NCBI GenBank assembly: GCA_023213395.1
Contig: CM041465.1
Coordinates: forward strand, 92,449,741-92,513,740
Source of the DNA: Cycas panzhihuaensis
Lineage: Eukaryota; Cycadophyta
Direction: 5' to 3'
Length of the DNA stretch: 64,000 bases
The stretch's first letter is position 1. Each line of letters opens with the position of its first letter. The notes under the pieces are model-generated. The model was not told where the DNA came from. It worked only from the letters and a program-made list of their open reading frames with translations, and did no database searches. This document shows positions 47,486-59,974 of this stretch, one piece after another. Both the position numbers and the translations under genes were made by a program.

Positions 47486-50420
47486 TCCATATTATAATGT
47501 TCTGTGTAACATCTAAGAATTCTTTTAGTACATAACTACTGACTCTATTTTGGTGTTATTATGAATCTAGAAACTATGCTAATAATGTATGAAATATTTG
47601 GTCTAGTTGTAGTAAGTTAGACTAGACTACCATCTAATTATCAAAATAGAGCGTTGTTTATTAGCTTATCTTTATCATTTTGAATTATAAATTTAACTTC
47701 CATCTCCATGGGGATTGATGAAAACCTACTACCTTCTATTCTAAATTTCTTCAAAATCTCCCAAGTGTATTTAGCTTACGAAATAAAAATTATATAGGGC
47801 TTTGCCATACTTCCACTACAAGGAAGTAATGGAGTAAACTAAGATCTATCATTTCAAAGATTTTTATTAAATATTATTCTAGGTTTAATACCATTATGAT
47901 ATCATTCCTAGTGATCAATATATCATCTACATACACCATTATAATGGTTATAGATTTCTCCTAAACCTTTATATAAAGGTTTGAGTTAACTAGTGATTTC
48001 TCAAACCCATTTTTTTGAAAGTACTAATTAATTTTCTTATACTAAGCTTAAGGAGCTTACTTCAAATTATATAGGGCCTTTGTAAGTCGATATATAAGGT
48101 GCTCTTAACCTTTTTTAATGTAAGTAGATGGTTGCTTTATGTACACCTCTTCTAATGAAGCTAACTCAAGTTACTGATCACTTTCATCAAAGATGACATC
48201 TCGAGTTATATAAATCTTTATTATCTTTAATTTATAAACCTATAGGCTTTGCTTTCTTCACTATATCCAATAAGAATACACTTAGAACTTTTGTCATCAA
48301 ACTTATTTTACTTTTCCTTAGGTATATGCATATATTCAACACTCCCAAACACTTTTTTAATGGTTGACAATAAGCTTGTTTCTAGACTAAGCCTCCTTTG
48401 GTGTTATATTCCAAATCACTTTAGTTGGACTTTTGTTATTTAGATAAGTAGTTGTAGTCATTAATTTGGCCCAAAGGTGTTTAATAATATCTTTACTTTT
48501 CATCATGGATTTATCTTTTTCAACCAAGGTCTTATTCATGCATTTAATAAGGTCATTATGCTCAAGTATATAAGTTGTACTTAGCTGTCTTTAGATGCCA
48601 TGGTCATTGTAGTATTTATTGAATTCCTTTAATGAGTATTCACCTTTGTTATTGGACTTTAGGATCTTTAACTTCTAACTTGATTTGTTCTTGGCATGCT
48701 CCTTTAATTGCTTGAATACTTTGAAGATTCATGACTTATCCTTAATAGGATAAACCTAAACTTTCTTAGAGAAGTCATCAATAAAATATAGAAAATATTT
48801 GACTCTTTTAATTGATGTGATTGGTGTGGATCTGTAGATGTCATAGTGAACTAGCTCTAAGATTTTTATTGCTCTCCAAGCTTCAACTTTTAGAAATGGC
48901 TCTCGATGATACTTAGCCATGATACATAATTTACATATATATTATTTAGCATTAATTTTAGGAATACTATATATTATATTAAGTTTATACAAAAGTTGGA
49001 GACTAGGATAATTTAAATGACCTATCTACTCATGCTAGAGTTTAATTTTATTATTTACAGAGACATTAAAGGCCTTTTAGTTTTTAAAATTTCTATTTAG
49101 AATATAGAAATCATCAACTCTAATTCCTTAAGTAATTATTTTACCTTATTTATTCTAGATAATATATTTGTCATATCAAAACCTGATGTCCATGTCTTAT
49201 TTCTTAATGTAGGACATTGAGATGAGATTGGCTTTTAGTCTTGGAATATATAATACATTTTTAATGTAGATATTTTTATCTTCGAAAATGATAATTGGAA
49301 CTTCACTAATCTATGTTGCCTACATAATAGATTTATCACCTATAGTGATAAGTTCACCTGTTGTCTTCTTCCTATTAATAAACCATTTTAGTCTCCCTAT
49401 CATGTGACTAGTCACACTTGGATCGATAATCCAAATATCATTGGCATCATCTTTGACCAAGTATAATATTATAAAGAGTTTTTACCTCTTTTTAATATTA
49501 CTTAAGGAATAAGCACTAAAAAAACTGACTTAAGGGGCACTATTCCTCTTATTCAATTATTGAGTATACTATTATTGTTATTGTTGTCATTGTTTCCATG
49601 GTTGGTATTATTACTATTACTATTATTATTATTATTGGGGCAGTTGTTATTATGGACTTCTGTAATCCTTCTTCAACTATCCAATTCTTCCATAATTCTA
49701 ACATTTTACTTGTACTCTAGAATTGTCTCTCTAAACATTATATTGAAATGGTATAAAATTTTTCCTAGTGATGAAAGGTTATTTACCCTTAAAGTTGGAT
49801 GCCAATGTACTTGATGATTCTCTCATAATATATTTTAATCTCTATTCATGTAACTTTAATAATCCTTTTAACTCATTAAAGGTTAACTTAATGAGCTTTC
49901 TATTCAAACTTAGATTAGTAATAAATGTTTCATATAAAGTTGGTAGAGGTATAGTTACAATAATAACAAACTTTAGGTCTTCCACTAGTTTTTCCATTGA
50001 ACTTAATTATTTGGTAATCATCGTCACCTCTTGTAGGCGAATAAGCATGGGCCTTACTAGCTTGAGGTTACATAATTGATTCATTAATACCAATATTCTA
50101 ACATCATTATTAATTTCATATAACTTTATGATCATGTCCCAAGCTTATTTGGGTGTGGTCGTAGCAACCACATTCATCATCAGATTTTTTTACTAAAGAA
50201 AGGTTAATGAAAGCTAAAGTGATATTGAATCTTGTCTTTAAATGTTTTCATCATCTTGTTCTATTGGCATTGTGGGTTCATTCTTAACATATTATCATAT
50301 ATAATCAATATTTTAAAAAAATTACATATGATGTTTTTAGAGGGGAAAATTTTCCACCCTTATTAACTATATGGTTAGTAGACCCATTATATTATTATTA
50401 GCCATTGTATTTCATAATTT
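47486..50420 (-). mobile_element. Copia element B, gag to reverse transcriptase (part 1)
   Basis: Minus strand, read from high to low coordinates. Gag is at about 50400-49800 (WDMIIKLYEINNDVRILVLM, then LPTLYETFITNLS). The protease is at about 49440-49400 (WIIDPSVTSHMIG, with the catalytic Ser-Gly of DSG replaced). The integrase is at about 48850-48400 (LVHYDIYRSTPITSIK, FIDDFSKKV, SNNKGEYS, LNNKSPTKVIW). The degraded RT runs to 47486, where the gypsy element interrupts it. RNase H resumes at 38189. Many stops; not functional. A 5' LTR is not clear; TTTGCAATTGGTG near 50500 may be a decayed LTR end and primer site. Confidence 0.75.
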
Positions 50421-51330
50421 AACTTAGATTTCACCTTTCAATTAAAGAAGAGACACTTAGAACTAATGTTGAAAGAGTAGTAGGAGCAACACACCAATTG
50501 CAAAGAATATAACATAATGTAGGCTTAAAATAAACCTCATACATATTATAAAAAACTAAACTTTATTAATTATTGACCTCTTTTTTAGGTTACCAAGTAG
50601 GGTACCATTTTATAACATTGGTCTACATGTAAGTAGTTGAAAAGATTAACAAAAATATCAGTTATTGTGCAAGATATTGATATATTTAGTATTATTTTTA
50701 AATATTAATTTTATAATCTTTTTAATAAAAAATACATATGATAAATAAGTTATTAGAAATAATATTATGTCACAATTTCTTCAAATTTAATGATTAGAAA
50801 AATAGATACTCTAATTGAAGGTTATGATAACATTTATTCGTCTCACTCAAAAGGTAAATTAATCCCCCTTTTTAAATAAAATAAAGGTCACATACATTAC
50901 TATAAAACCACCAATTACTAAAAAAAGGGCAGACTTAAAAAAACACATAAAAAATGGTAGCAATGATAAATTTCATGAGCCAAATCCCTTTAAATTGTTG
51001 GGTGCAATGCCTATTTATATTATTTTTCCCATTCATACTCTCTCTATATTTACTTGTATTTTATATTTTAGGTTGTGAGTTATATAATATTGGGTCCCTG
51101 GTTTGCTACTTATCGGTAGGTACCACTAGACAGGATAACAGCCGAAGGCTTCCCTTGGAGACACTTTGACTTAGAGCCTAGGAAACCTTTGTAGGGACTA
51201 TGACACTTAATAAATATTTTAAAAACCTTAAAACTTTATTTTTTGGGTTAATTTTTCAAACCTCATTTGCATAATTATATCTTCAAGGGTATTCTTATTA
51301 AAGAACTTAATAAAACCTAGTTGAGACATA
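50421..51330. other. AT-rich DNA between two copia elements
   Basis: Expected to hold the 5' LTRs of copia B (minus) and copia A (plus), but no pair of matching terminal repeats and no clear tRNA-Met primer site before 51331 is visible. The frame at 50954-51169 has no recognisable features. Confidence 0.4.
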
Positions 51331-54300
51331 ATGGCATCCAACTTTGGTAATATGATTATCCCTAAATTTGATGGTTCTAACTTTTTAAATTGGAGTAAGA
51401 TGATGAGACCCATCCTTATAGCTAACAAAATGTGAGATACTGTGAGAACAGGGTATACCGAACTAGGTCAAAACCCAACAGATCCTAAGAAGCTAGCCTA
51501 CAAAGCAAATATCAAGAAAGATAATGAAGCATTTGCATTGATATTTTGTGCACTTGAAGACTACATATTTCAAAGAGTTAGTGAATCAATGATTTCCAAA
51601 TAGGCTTGGGATACTTTGTAATTAATCTATAAAGGGGTTGCCTCATCAAAATTATAGACCCTAAGAAGTAAGTTTGAAAATCTTAGGATGATGCCAAATC
51701 AATTTGTAACTAACTTTATAATAAAGGTGCAAGATACAGTCAATCAGATGAGATCACTTAAGGATACTTTGACTGAATAAAGAGTAGTTGAATGAATCTT
51801 GAGATGTGTTAGTGTTGTTAAGAGATTTAAAATGGTTTTTAGTAGCATTGGTGTATTAAATACATAAGTGTATTGAAGATAGAGTAACTAAGTGCCCTCT
51901 TGATAATAGTAGAGGAATAACAAAATACTAATGAATCTCTTAAATATGCTTTTTCCTACTAAAGCAAGAATACAATCCAATTCTCAAGTGAGTACCTTCA
52001 AGACTAGGGATCAATCTCCAAAAGGATGGAATAGGAACCCTGGGCAAGATGTGCATTAAGAAAAGTAACCTAAATATCAAGCTCCACACTAAGAAGATAG
52101 GGAGCTAACCCAAGGAATACTAGCCATGATAGGTACCAAAGGCAAGGAAGAAATCACGGGACATTCCGATGTTATCTAAATTGTCAAGGAGATATACCAT
52201 CTCAAAGGAACAATCCTAATTATTCAAATAATAGACAAAGGGAGACTCAAGTTCCATTCATGGAAAGAGGGAGACCTTCTCATATTGATAGGTCCTATCC
52301 TCGTAGTAGGAGCCTAAGTTTTCATAAAAGATATTTTTCTTATTTTACCTTTTATAATAAAGTTGGCTATATAGAAGATAAATGCTTTACTAAATATGGT
52401 CCACCAAATAAAAGAAGTGCTAATACTATTATGGAAGTAAGGGGAAATAATCATCTTTTTCTATCTAATTTCATTACCCATGAAGACAAAGATGATAGTT
52501 AGTACATTGATTTAGGTTGTTCCACTCACATGACACACAAAGAGTATCTATTTAGTATTTTGGACAGAACCAAAAGGGGATCAATTATATTTGGTGACAA
52601 CACCTCCCATGAGTCCATTGGAAGATGCAACATAGTATTGCAAATAGAATCAAGAAACTCTGGATACCTTGATGATGTACTTTATGTGCCAACCTTTAAG
52701 AAAACCTTCTATTTGTGGGAAAAATAATGGGCCAGGATTACAAGATAATATTTGATAATGGAGAATGCACTATTAAAGACAAAAAAAGAAACAAGACAAT
52801 TATAGCCAAAGGGAAAATGACTAAAGATAGACTCTTCAAACTAGTCCTTACTCCTTCTGATAATTATGCTTTAAAAATATCAATAAAGCTTGATAGTAAC
52901 ATCTGGCATAAGAGATTTGGCCACATGGATTATAGAAGTTTATCATTAATAAAGATGATGGATATGGTAGATGCATTACCATATATTGACATTGATAAAA
53001 GTATTTATGAAGGATTCCTTCTTAGAAAATAGTATAAGGAAAGTTTTCCAGATAATAATTATAGAGTCAAAGGACCTCTCTAACTAGTATACACAGATAT
53101 TTACAGTCCTATGGATATTCCCTCATTAGTAAGAGCCTAATATTTTATTACATTCATTGATGATTTTATAAGGAAAACGTGGGTTCATTTCATCAAATTC
53201 AAATTAGATGATTTTCAACACTTTGTTGACTTCAAAACCTATGTGGAAAGATAAAGTGGATATAAAATCCTCTTCCTTTGATTATATAATAGGGGAAAGT
53301 TTATTTCAAATGAATTCAAAGCTTATTGTACTCATCATAGAATCAGGAGATAACTTACAAACCCCTACATCCCCTAACAAAATGATGTAGTAGAAAGGAA
53401 GAACTATACTGTAGTCAAAATGGCTAAGTGTATATTAAAAGACAAGAGATTAGGATATGAATTTTAGGCTGAAGTAGTTTACATAACTATCTATTTAATC
53501 AATAGGTGTACAATCAAAGCACTAAGGTGGAAAACTCATGAAGAAGCTTAGACCGGATATAAGCCTAGTATCTATCACTTAAGAGTCTTTAGATGCTTAA
53601 CCTATATGCATATACTTGAACAAAAATGATCATAGCATTAAATACATATTCATTAGATACAATGATACCTCAAAATCTTATAAAGTCTATGATCCAAAAT
53701 CTTGAAAGGTCATGGTGAGTCAAGATGTTAAATTTTAAGAAGATGACTATTACCACACTGATGATGCTTAAAACAAAGGGAGTGGTGTGATGATAAATCT
53801 TGATTCTACTAAGTTCAAATATGTGCCACCTAGACACAAATCAAGACCAACCATTGATGTATCAAGTGGGGAGGGAACCTCTTCTCAACCTCCACCACAA
53901 CGCCTACCAAAATGGGTTCAAAGAAATCATGACATGGATAACATCTTGGATAATAATTACAATCAGAGATCTACTCGTGCCCATAGGGTAAATTTTACTC
54001 TCATGAGTCAACTTATGGAAACTCACGAGCCTCAAACCTTTGATAAGGCTAATAAACATGATTCTTGGAGAAAGGCAATGGAGGAAGAATATAATTCCAT
54101 TGTTAAAACTGATACTTGGGAATTAGTTGACTTACCTCCCAATAAAAAGGTAATTAGTACTAAGTGGGTTTATAAAAATAAGTTCTATTCTGATGGATCA
54201 ATTAACAAATATAAAGCTAGATTGGTAGCAAAATATTATGCTCAAAGAGAAGGTATTGATTATAGTGAAACATTTGTCCTGTTATACGAATAGAAACTGT

Positions 54301-55560
54301 ACGCATGATGATGAGCTTGGCAACACAAATATGATAGAATATTTATCAAATGGATGTCAAAAGTGCCTTCCTTAATGACTACAATGAAGAGGATATTTAT
54401 GTCTCTCAACCCCTTGGTTTTGAAATTAGGGAGGAAGAAGACAAAGTATATAAACCTAAAAAAACACCCTATGTTTTGAAGCAAGCACCCATGGCTTGAT
54501 ATTCTCACATTGATAAATATTTTAGAGATCAAGGCTTTGAAAGGTATTAATCAGATCAAAACCTATATATCAAAATTAAAAGAGGTTCTATTCTAATTGT
54601 GGGACTTTATATAGATGATCTTATCTACATTGGAAATAATCCCTACCTTTTACAAACTTTTAAAGAAGCCATGTGTAAAGAATTCGAAATGACATATTTG
54701 GGATTAATGCATTACTTCCTAGGTTTGGAAGTATGGTAGGATAAAAATGGCATCTTCATCTCTCAAAGGAAATATAACTTGGACTTATTACAAAAGTTTA
54801 AGATGACTGATTATAAACCATTAGTAATTCTAGCTGAAATTAGGATCAAACTATCCAAACTTGATGATTCTGTATCTATTGATCTTACACTTTACAAACA
54901 GTTAATTGGTAGTTTGATTTACATAATTTCTACTCAAGCAGACATCATGCATTCAGTCAATGTAGTATCCCGATTCATGCAAGACCTTAAGAGTACTCAT
55001 TGGTAAGTAGCTAAAAGGATTCTACAGTATCTTAAAGGCACTACGAAATATAGGTTATAGTATAAAGTTTCATCAAATTTTAGATTGACTAGTTATACAG
55101 ATTCAAATTGGGTAGGTGACATCGATGACAAAAAATCTATTTCAGGTTATATTTTCAATATGGGTTCAACAACCATAGTTTAGAGTACCAAGAAGTAGAA
55201 TACAATCTCTCTATCCACAGCTGAAGAAGAATATAAAGTAGTAATCTCTGGCACATGTGAAACAATTTGGCTTCGATGACTTCCCTATAAGACTTTTAGA
55301 TTAAATAGAAGGGACCAACTAAAATATGGTGTGACAATTAAAGTACTATTCAGATGACCCAGAATCCTGTATTTCATGGTAGAAAAAAGTATATAGAAAC
55401 TCAACACCACTTTATCAAAGAATTAGTTTAAGTAGCTGAGATCAAGTTAGCATATTTCAGTATAGAAGATCAAATAACAAATATATTTACAAATGAAAGA
55501 GGTTAATGTATCAAGGTCATTTGTGTAGATTAATTAAGTGACCTTATGATACATTGTTAG
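51331..55560 (+). mobile_element. Copia element A, full-length but stop-riddled polyprotein
   Basis: Domains are in the standard copia order. Gag from 51331 (MASNFGNMIIPKFDGSNFLN; FCALEDYIFQRV). A zinc-knuckle remnant at 52340-52400. Protease at about 52505-52535 (YIDLGCSTHMT, with the active-site DSG changed to DLG). Pre-integrase at 52890-52950 (IWHKRFGHMDYRSL). Integrase at 53150-53600 (FIDDFIRKTWVHFIKF; QNDVVERKNYTVVKMAKC). RT at 54050-54750 (NSIVKTDTWELVDLPPNKK, ISTKWVYKNK, YKARLVAK, LYIDDLIYIG). RNase H at 55080-55240 (SYTDSNWVGDIDDKKSISGY; ISLSTAEEEYK). About a dozen in-frame stops, mostly where Trp or Gln is expected. A short LTR follows at 55689. Confidence 0.85.
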
Positions 55561-55688
55561 TATTAGTCTCTTAGTAAAATGTACTCTATGTACATTTAAA
55601 TATAATTTTAGGTTTATGTCATTAGGCAGAAAAATCCTAACTCTAATGCTCACCCTCAATAATAAAAGGTGAAATCTTAAGGAGGGAG

Positions 55689-55804
55689 TCATTATTCATT
55701 CTTATCTCCAAACTTGATCTCATATCTTGTTTTATCTCTTTTTCATTTTCCCTTATCATTGTGTACATATGATTGATTTATTCCCTAGATCCATCCTTCA
55801 TTCA
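55689..55804 (+). mobile_element. Short (~116 bp) copia LTR shared by two internal regions
   Basis: A polypurine tract (TTAAGGAGGGAG) ends at 55688, and a tRNA-Met primer site (TGGTATCAGAG) starts at 55807, two bases after the LTR end TTCATTCA. So copia A's 3' side is on the left and a second element's 5' side on the right of one LTR. The LTR starts TCATT rather than TG. Confidence 0.5.
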
Positions 55805-55806
55805 TA

Positions 55807-57759
55807 TGGTATCAGAGATAGAAGGGGATCTTTTCACTCATTTCCACTTACATGGAGTCATTTTACATCTCCTTCACCTTCAATGTAGAGTATTGAGAGT
55901 GCACTCATCATTTTTAAAATTTCAATAGCTTAAAATTATATTACTTTATATGTTGCTACTTTTTCTATATATGAAAAATTTTAGTGATGAAAAATATAGA
56001 TTTTTAAAGCCGTTTAGTTGCTAGAACAACCTTATAAGTATTAAAGGCCTAAAATTTTATGAAAAATTTAACCATCTTAGATTTTGATGAAATTTGATAT
56101 GTAGGGTCATCTTACTAAGAGGATCATTTTTGTCTTCTGAAGTAGCTTCAGATTTAGCTTACAATAGTGAGTTTTAGCTAAAATAAAATGTTAAAATTTG
56201 TGAATAAGTAACTTAAGATACTTTTCTCAATAAAATATTTTAAATATGAACTAAAAATCTAAATAATTTTTTAAAGGATATAGTAGAATTATATCTTAGG
56301 AGCAGTTTAAGATAAATCTCGTCAAATTTCATCCTTCAGTTAGTGAGATTTTTGCAGTTTTCTTATGAATGCTTAATTTACCTACTCAACCCTACAAAAG
56401 ACATTACGAGGGCATTTTAGATATTTTTTTGGCTGATTTTAGAGATGGTGTAGAAGGAAAAGTTGATGTACATGTCAAGATGTAACTTTTGACATATTGA
56501 AGTTCAGATTCTGAGATAATGGATCTGGTAACATTATACTTTTGTGTTTTTTTTGGGCAAAAAGTTTTTCTACCTTTTCAAAATTTTGACTTCATTACCC
56601 TATCAAAAATAATATTCTGAACACTTTTTTCTTCTACCATAAATTCAAATTCTATCATTTAGGCCTTTATATTTGTAATTTTTAGAAAATTTTATCCATT
56701 TATCATTATTTGTAAATTTTGTAAAAAACTCACAAAATAAAGAAAAATAACATGCATCTAGATTTAGAAAAATCAGTATTTTAGCAACAAGTTAATATAC
56801 TTTTTTAGCCATTTATGGCTTTTGTATTAAAATTTATAAAAATATATTTAGAAATATTATACTAAAGCAAGGGAAACTTTGGATCGAAAGTACATCTGGT
56901 TCCCTTGCTAAATCTAGCATGCTTTTTCTATTTGTATACATAGCATAAAGCATTACATAAAGTAACAACAATAATAAAGCAAGTATGAAAGGCAAGCAAA
57001 CATATTTAACAACTTTCCATTTTAGTTTTTAGTTATTTAGAAACAACTTACATTATTCCTAAAAGGAATCTCATCCGTAGAATTTATATCGCTAATTCTT
57101 AACTTGTGCACACACCCGCCTTAGTTGAAATATACCATAATTGGCTGAAGTTTGTACCCTAAGAGAGATGTGAGTTTCATATTAGATATGGTCTTAACTA
57201 GAATAATGACAGATGGACATGTTAGGCATACCTACGGCATTTAATTAAGAATAATCTTAATAACCACCCTTAAAAATTTAAAACCTTAGTGCAAGATTAA
57301 AATTAACCTGGTCTAATATCTGTCACAGCCATGGGATATGCACATACCATTTAACTCTTTGAAGAAGGTATATATCTGCTCACTAGTGAATTGGATAAGG
57401 ACTAAGAGTACCTGGGCTCAACTGTGACTTGGATTTCATCACTAAGCGTAAGTGTGAGTATCGCGGGTGAATGCCCTAATCATATACTAGAAGCCTTAGG
57501 CATTGAAACCTCTCCTATATTTAGACATAAGTTAGAGGTTAGTGGTATGACACATTACCCCTCATTACCAGCTCTACATTAGGTCTCATTCTTGTATCAT
57601 TGCTTATACTTATTTTTCATAATTATTAAAAAATACTTAATCATTTCTTACTTCTCATCATATTATTTATTTCTATATCCCTGTTGTGCTAGGTATACTA
57701 GCCATATGTGTCAGTAATATATACTTTTATCATGTCTTCAACTTCTTCATCATCACTAT
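55807..57759 (+). other. Long leader between the primer site and copia D gag
   Basis: Nearly 2 kb of AT-rich DNA with no coding motif. This is long for a copia leader, so other inserted or duplicated sequence may be present; I could not delimit any. Confidence 0.4.
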
Positions 57760-59970
57760 GTCATCTCAATTCAAGTAGAATGTTAACTACATATTGAAAG
57801 GTAAAGAAAATTAGGATTTGTGGTACATTAGAGTTAAAAATATTGTAAAGTATGAAGGCCTTTAGAGAGCCTATTTGCAACTTACACCCATTATACCTAC
57901 AATAGTTACAACACCTGCTTTTGGTGGATTCGCCCCAATAACTCCTATTGATGCCACAACCAAATTACAATGGGAGATAGATGATGAAAAGATTTGTGCA
58001 AGAATTATGTTGGTTACTGATCACTCCTTCTATAACTTAATTAATGAAGAGAAACATGATACAACCTAGAAGGTTCTTGAAGTTCTCAAGAAGAACTTTG
58101 ATACCAAGTCAGATTTAGAATTTGTTCATCTTATTCTAAAAATTAACAAATTAAAAATGCAGAAGGGACAAGCTCATGAGACAATAAATCTCCTTTGACC
58201 AATAAAATAAGCAATTGACAAAGACTTTAAGACCCAATACATCACTTTAATATTCTTGATCCAATGATGCCTACATATCCATAATTATAAAAACTTGCTT
58301 GGAAGTCTTAAATCTAATGGAATATAGAAGACACTCAACTTTAAAGTACTTTCTGAGAAATTCATAGAATTTGATAAGATCTTTGATACTAACTTTGTAG
58401 CCTCTGACTCTCTTCTAGATGCAGCCTATGAGGTGGAAGAAGAAGTTTGGGAGAAGAAGAAGGTCCCTCTTATAGTGGAGGAAATAACCAAGTAAGAGGA
58501 AGAGGAAGAAACATGGAAAATCATCCACAAGGTCAATCAAACCCTTAGTTATAGTCTTGACAGTCTCAAGGCTAAAGGCTGCCTCAATAAAGAGCAAGAT
58601 AATCAGGCTAAACTAGTACCTCTTTAGGGATTGGGAATCAAACTATTATGTATGATCAGTATAACTATAAATGACACTTTACAAAAGACTGTAAAACTGC
58701 TACTTATAAGTTGGATAACTTCAAACCAAAATATGGAGCTCATAATATTGAAGAAACTTGTGAAGAATCCTTTAGTGGTGTAGGTTTTGTACAAGCATGC
58801 TTTTAAAGAATTAAGGGATCTTCAGCATCAAATGCCATTGACTAACCACATAGATACTTTGAAGCTCAATGTGGATATATGACTTGTGAATTCCCTTCAC
58901 CAATGCTAAGCCCTATTTGAATTACAAATAGTATGGCTTCAATCGATAGATAGTGGATCATGGATATATGAGCAACTCAACATATAACATAGAATCATAG
59001 TCTATATCAAACATTTGACTCAAATATTTAAGGAGTTATTCACATGGTTGATAAATCATAACAACTTATTGAAGGAATTGGTAACATTCACCTAAAACTA
59101 CCAGTCTTAAGAGATTTTATACTGCTTGATATCCTATATATACTTAATCTTAAATAAAACCTTCTCTCCTTATACACACTTATCTCTCATGGATTTAATC
59201 TAAATGTAACTCTAAATGACTAGACTCTCTAAGTCATTCACCCTCCAACTAATCGAGTGGTCTTGACTGGATATCTCTCTAGAAAACTCTTTCAATTGAA
59301 TGGCTTTCCATCTTCTGAAGCCCATTATGCCGAAAACCCTTGTGCTGATGAAGAATTTATATTTAACTCCATCCTAACCCACCTAACATTGTCACTAGAA
59401 GTTCTTTGGCATAATCACATGGGCCATGTTCATATTGATAGACTTAGAGATCTTTATAATACTCTTCAAAATCTTCCAAAGTTCTCCTCCAAGCCCTTCA
59501 AATATGAAGCTTGTATCATTGCCAAATCTCATTGATAGCCCTTTCTCAAAAGTTAGTAGAAATCGAGCCATCCATTACAATTGGCACACTTTGATCTGTG
59601 CAGACCAATGTATATTCTTTCACTGAAGGGCAAGTTATATTACATCTCTTTCATTGATAATTTTGCTGGAAAAGTATGGGTAGTTTTCCTACACAAGAAA
59701 GATAAAGCCTTTCGTGTATTTAAAGAATTCAAAGCCCACACTAAAAAATAGTCAGGTTATCAATTCAAATATCTTCGAACTAATAATGGTAGTGAATATA
59801 CCTCACATGAGTTTGAAATCTACCTTCGAGACAATGATATAAAACATCAAACAATAGTAGCAGGTACCCCACAGTAAAATAGAGTTGCCGAGCGAATGAA
59901 TAGGATAATCATGAACATGGCTCAAGCTATGTTGGTATATAAAAATATACCTGCCTACTGTTTCCTGGCT
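57760..59970 (+). mobile_element. Copia element D, gag to mid-integrase, truncated
   Basis: Gag at 57760-58630 (IRVKNIVKYEGL; KLQWEIDDEKICARIMLVTD; EVLKKNFDTKSDLEFVHLIL). A zinc-knuckle remnant near 58665 (HFTKDCKTA). Protease near 58950 (WIMDI, stop, ATQHIT, where the family has WIIDSGATQHIT). Pre-integrase near 59400 (VLWHNHMGHVHIDRLRDLYN; YEACIIAKSH). Integrase to 59970 (ISFIDNFAGKVWVVFLHKKD; YLRTNNGSEYTSHEFE; NRVAERMNRIIMNMAQAML; IPAYCFLA). Two integrase aspartates are Asn (FIDN for FIDD, RTNNG for RTDNG). The domain stops abruptly at about 59970, where the GC-rich gypsy copy begins. Dead element. Confidence 0.8.
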
Positions 59971-59974
59971 TCTA

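Noticed and set aside
38185-47490. Target-site duplication of the GC-rich gypsy element
   Set aside because: Five bases on each side (ACCAG and TCCAT) do not match; the LTR start may be off by a few bases or the sequence may contain errors.
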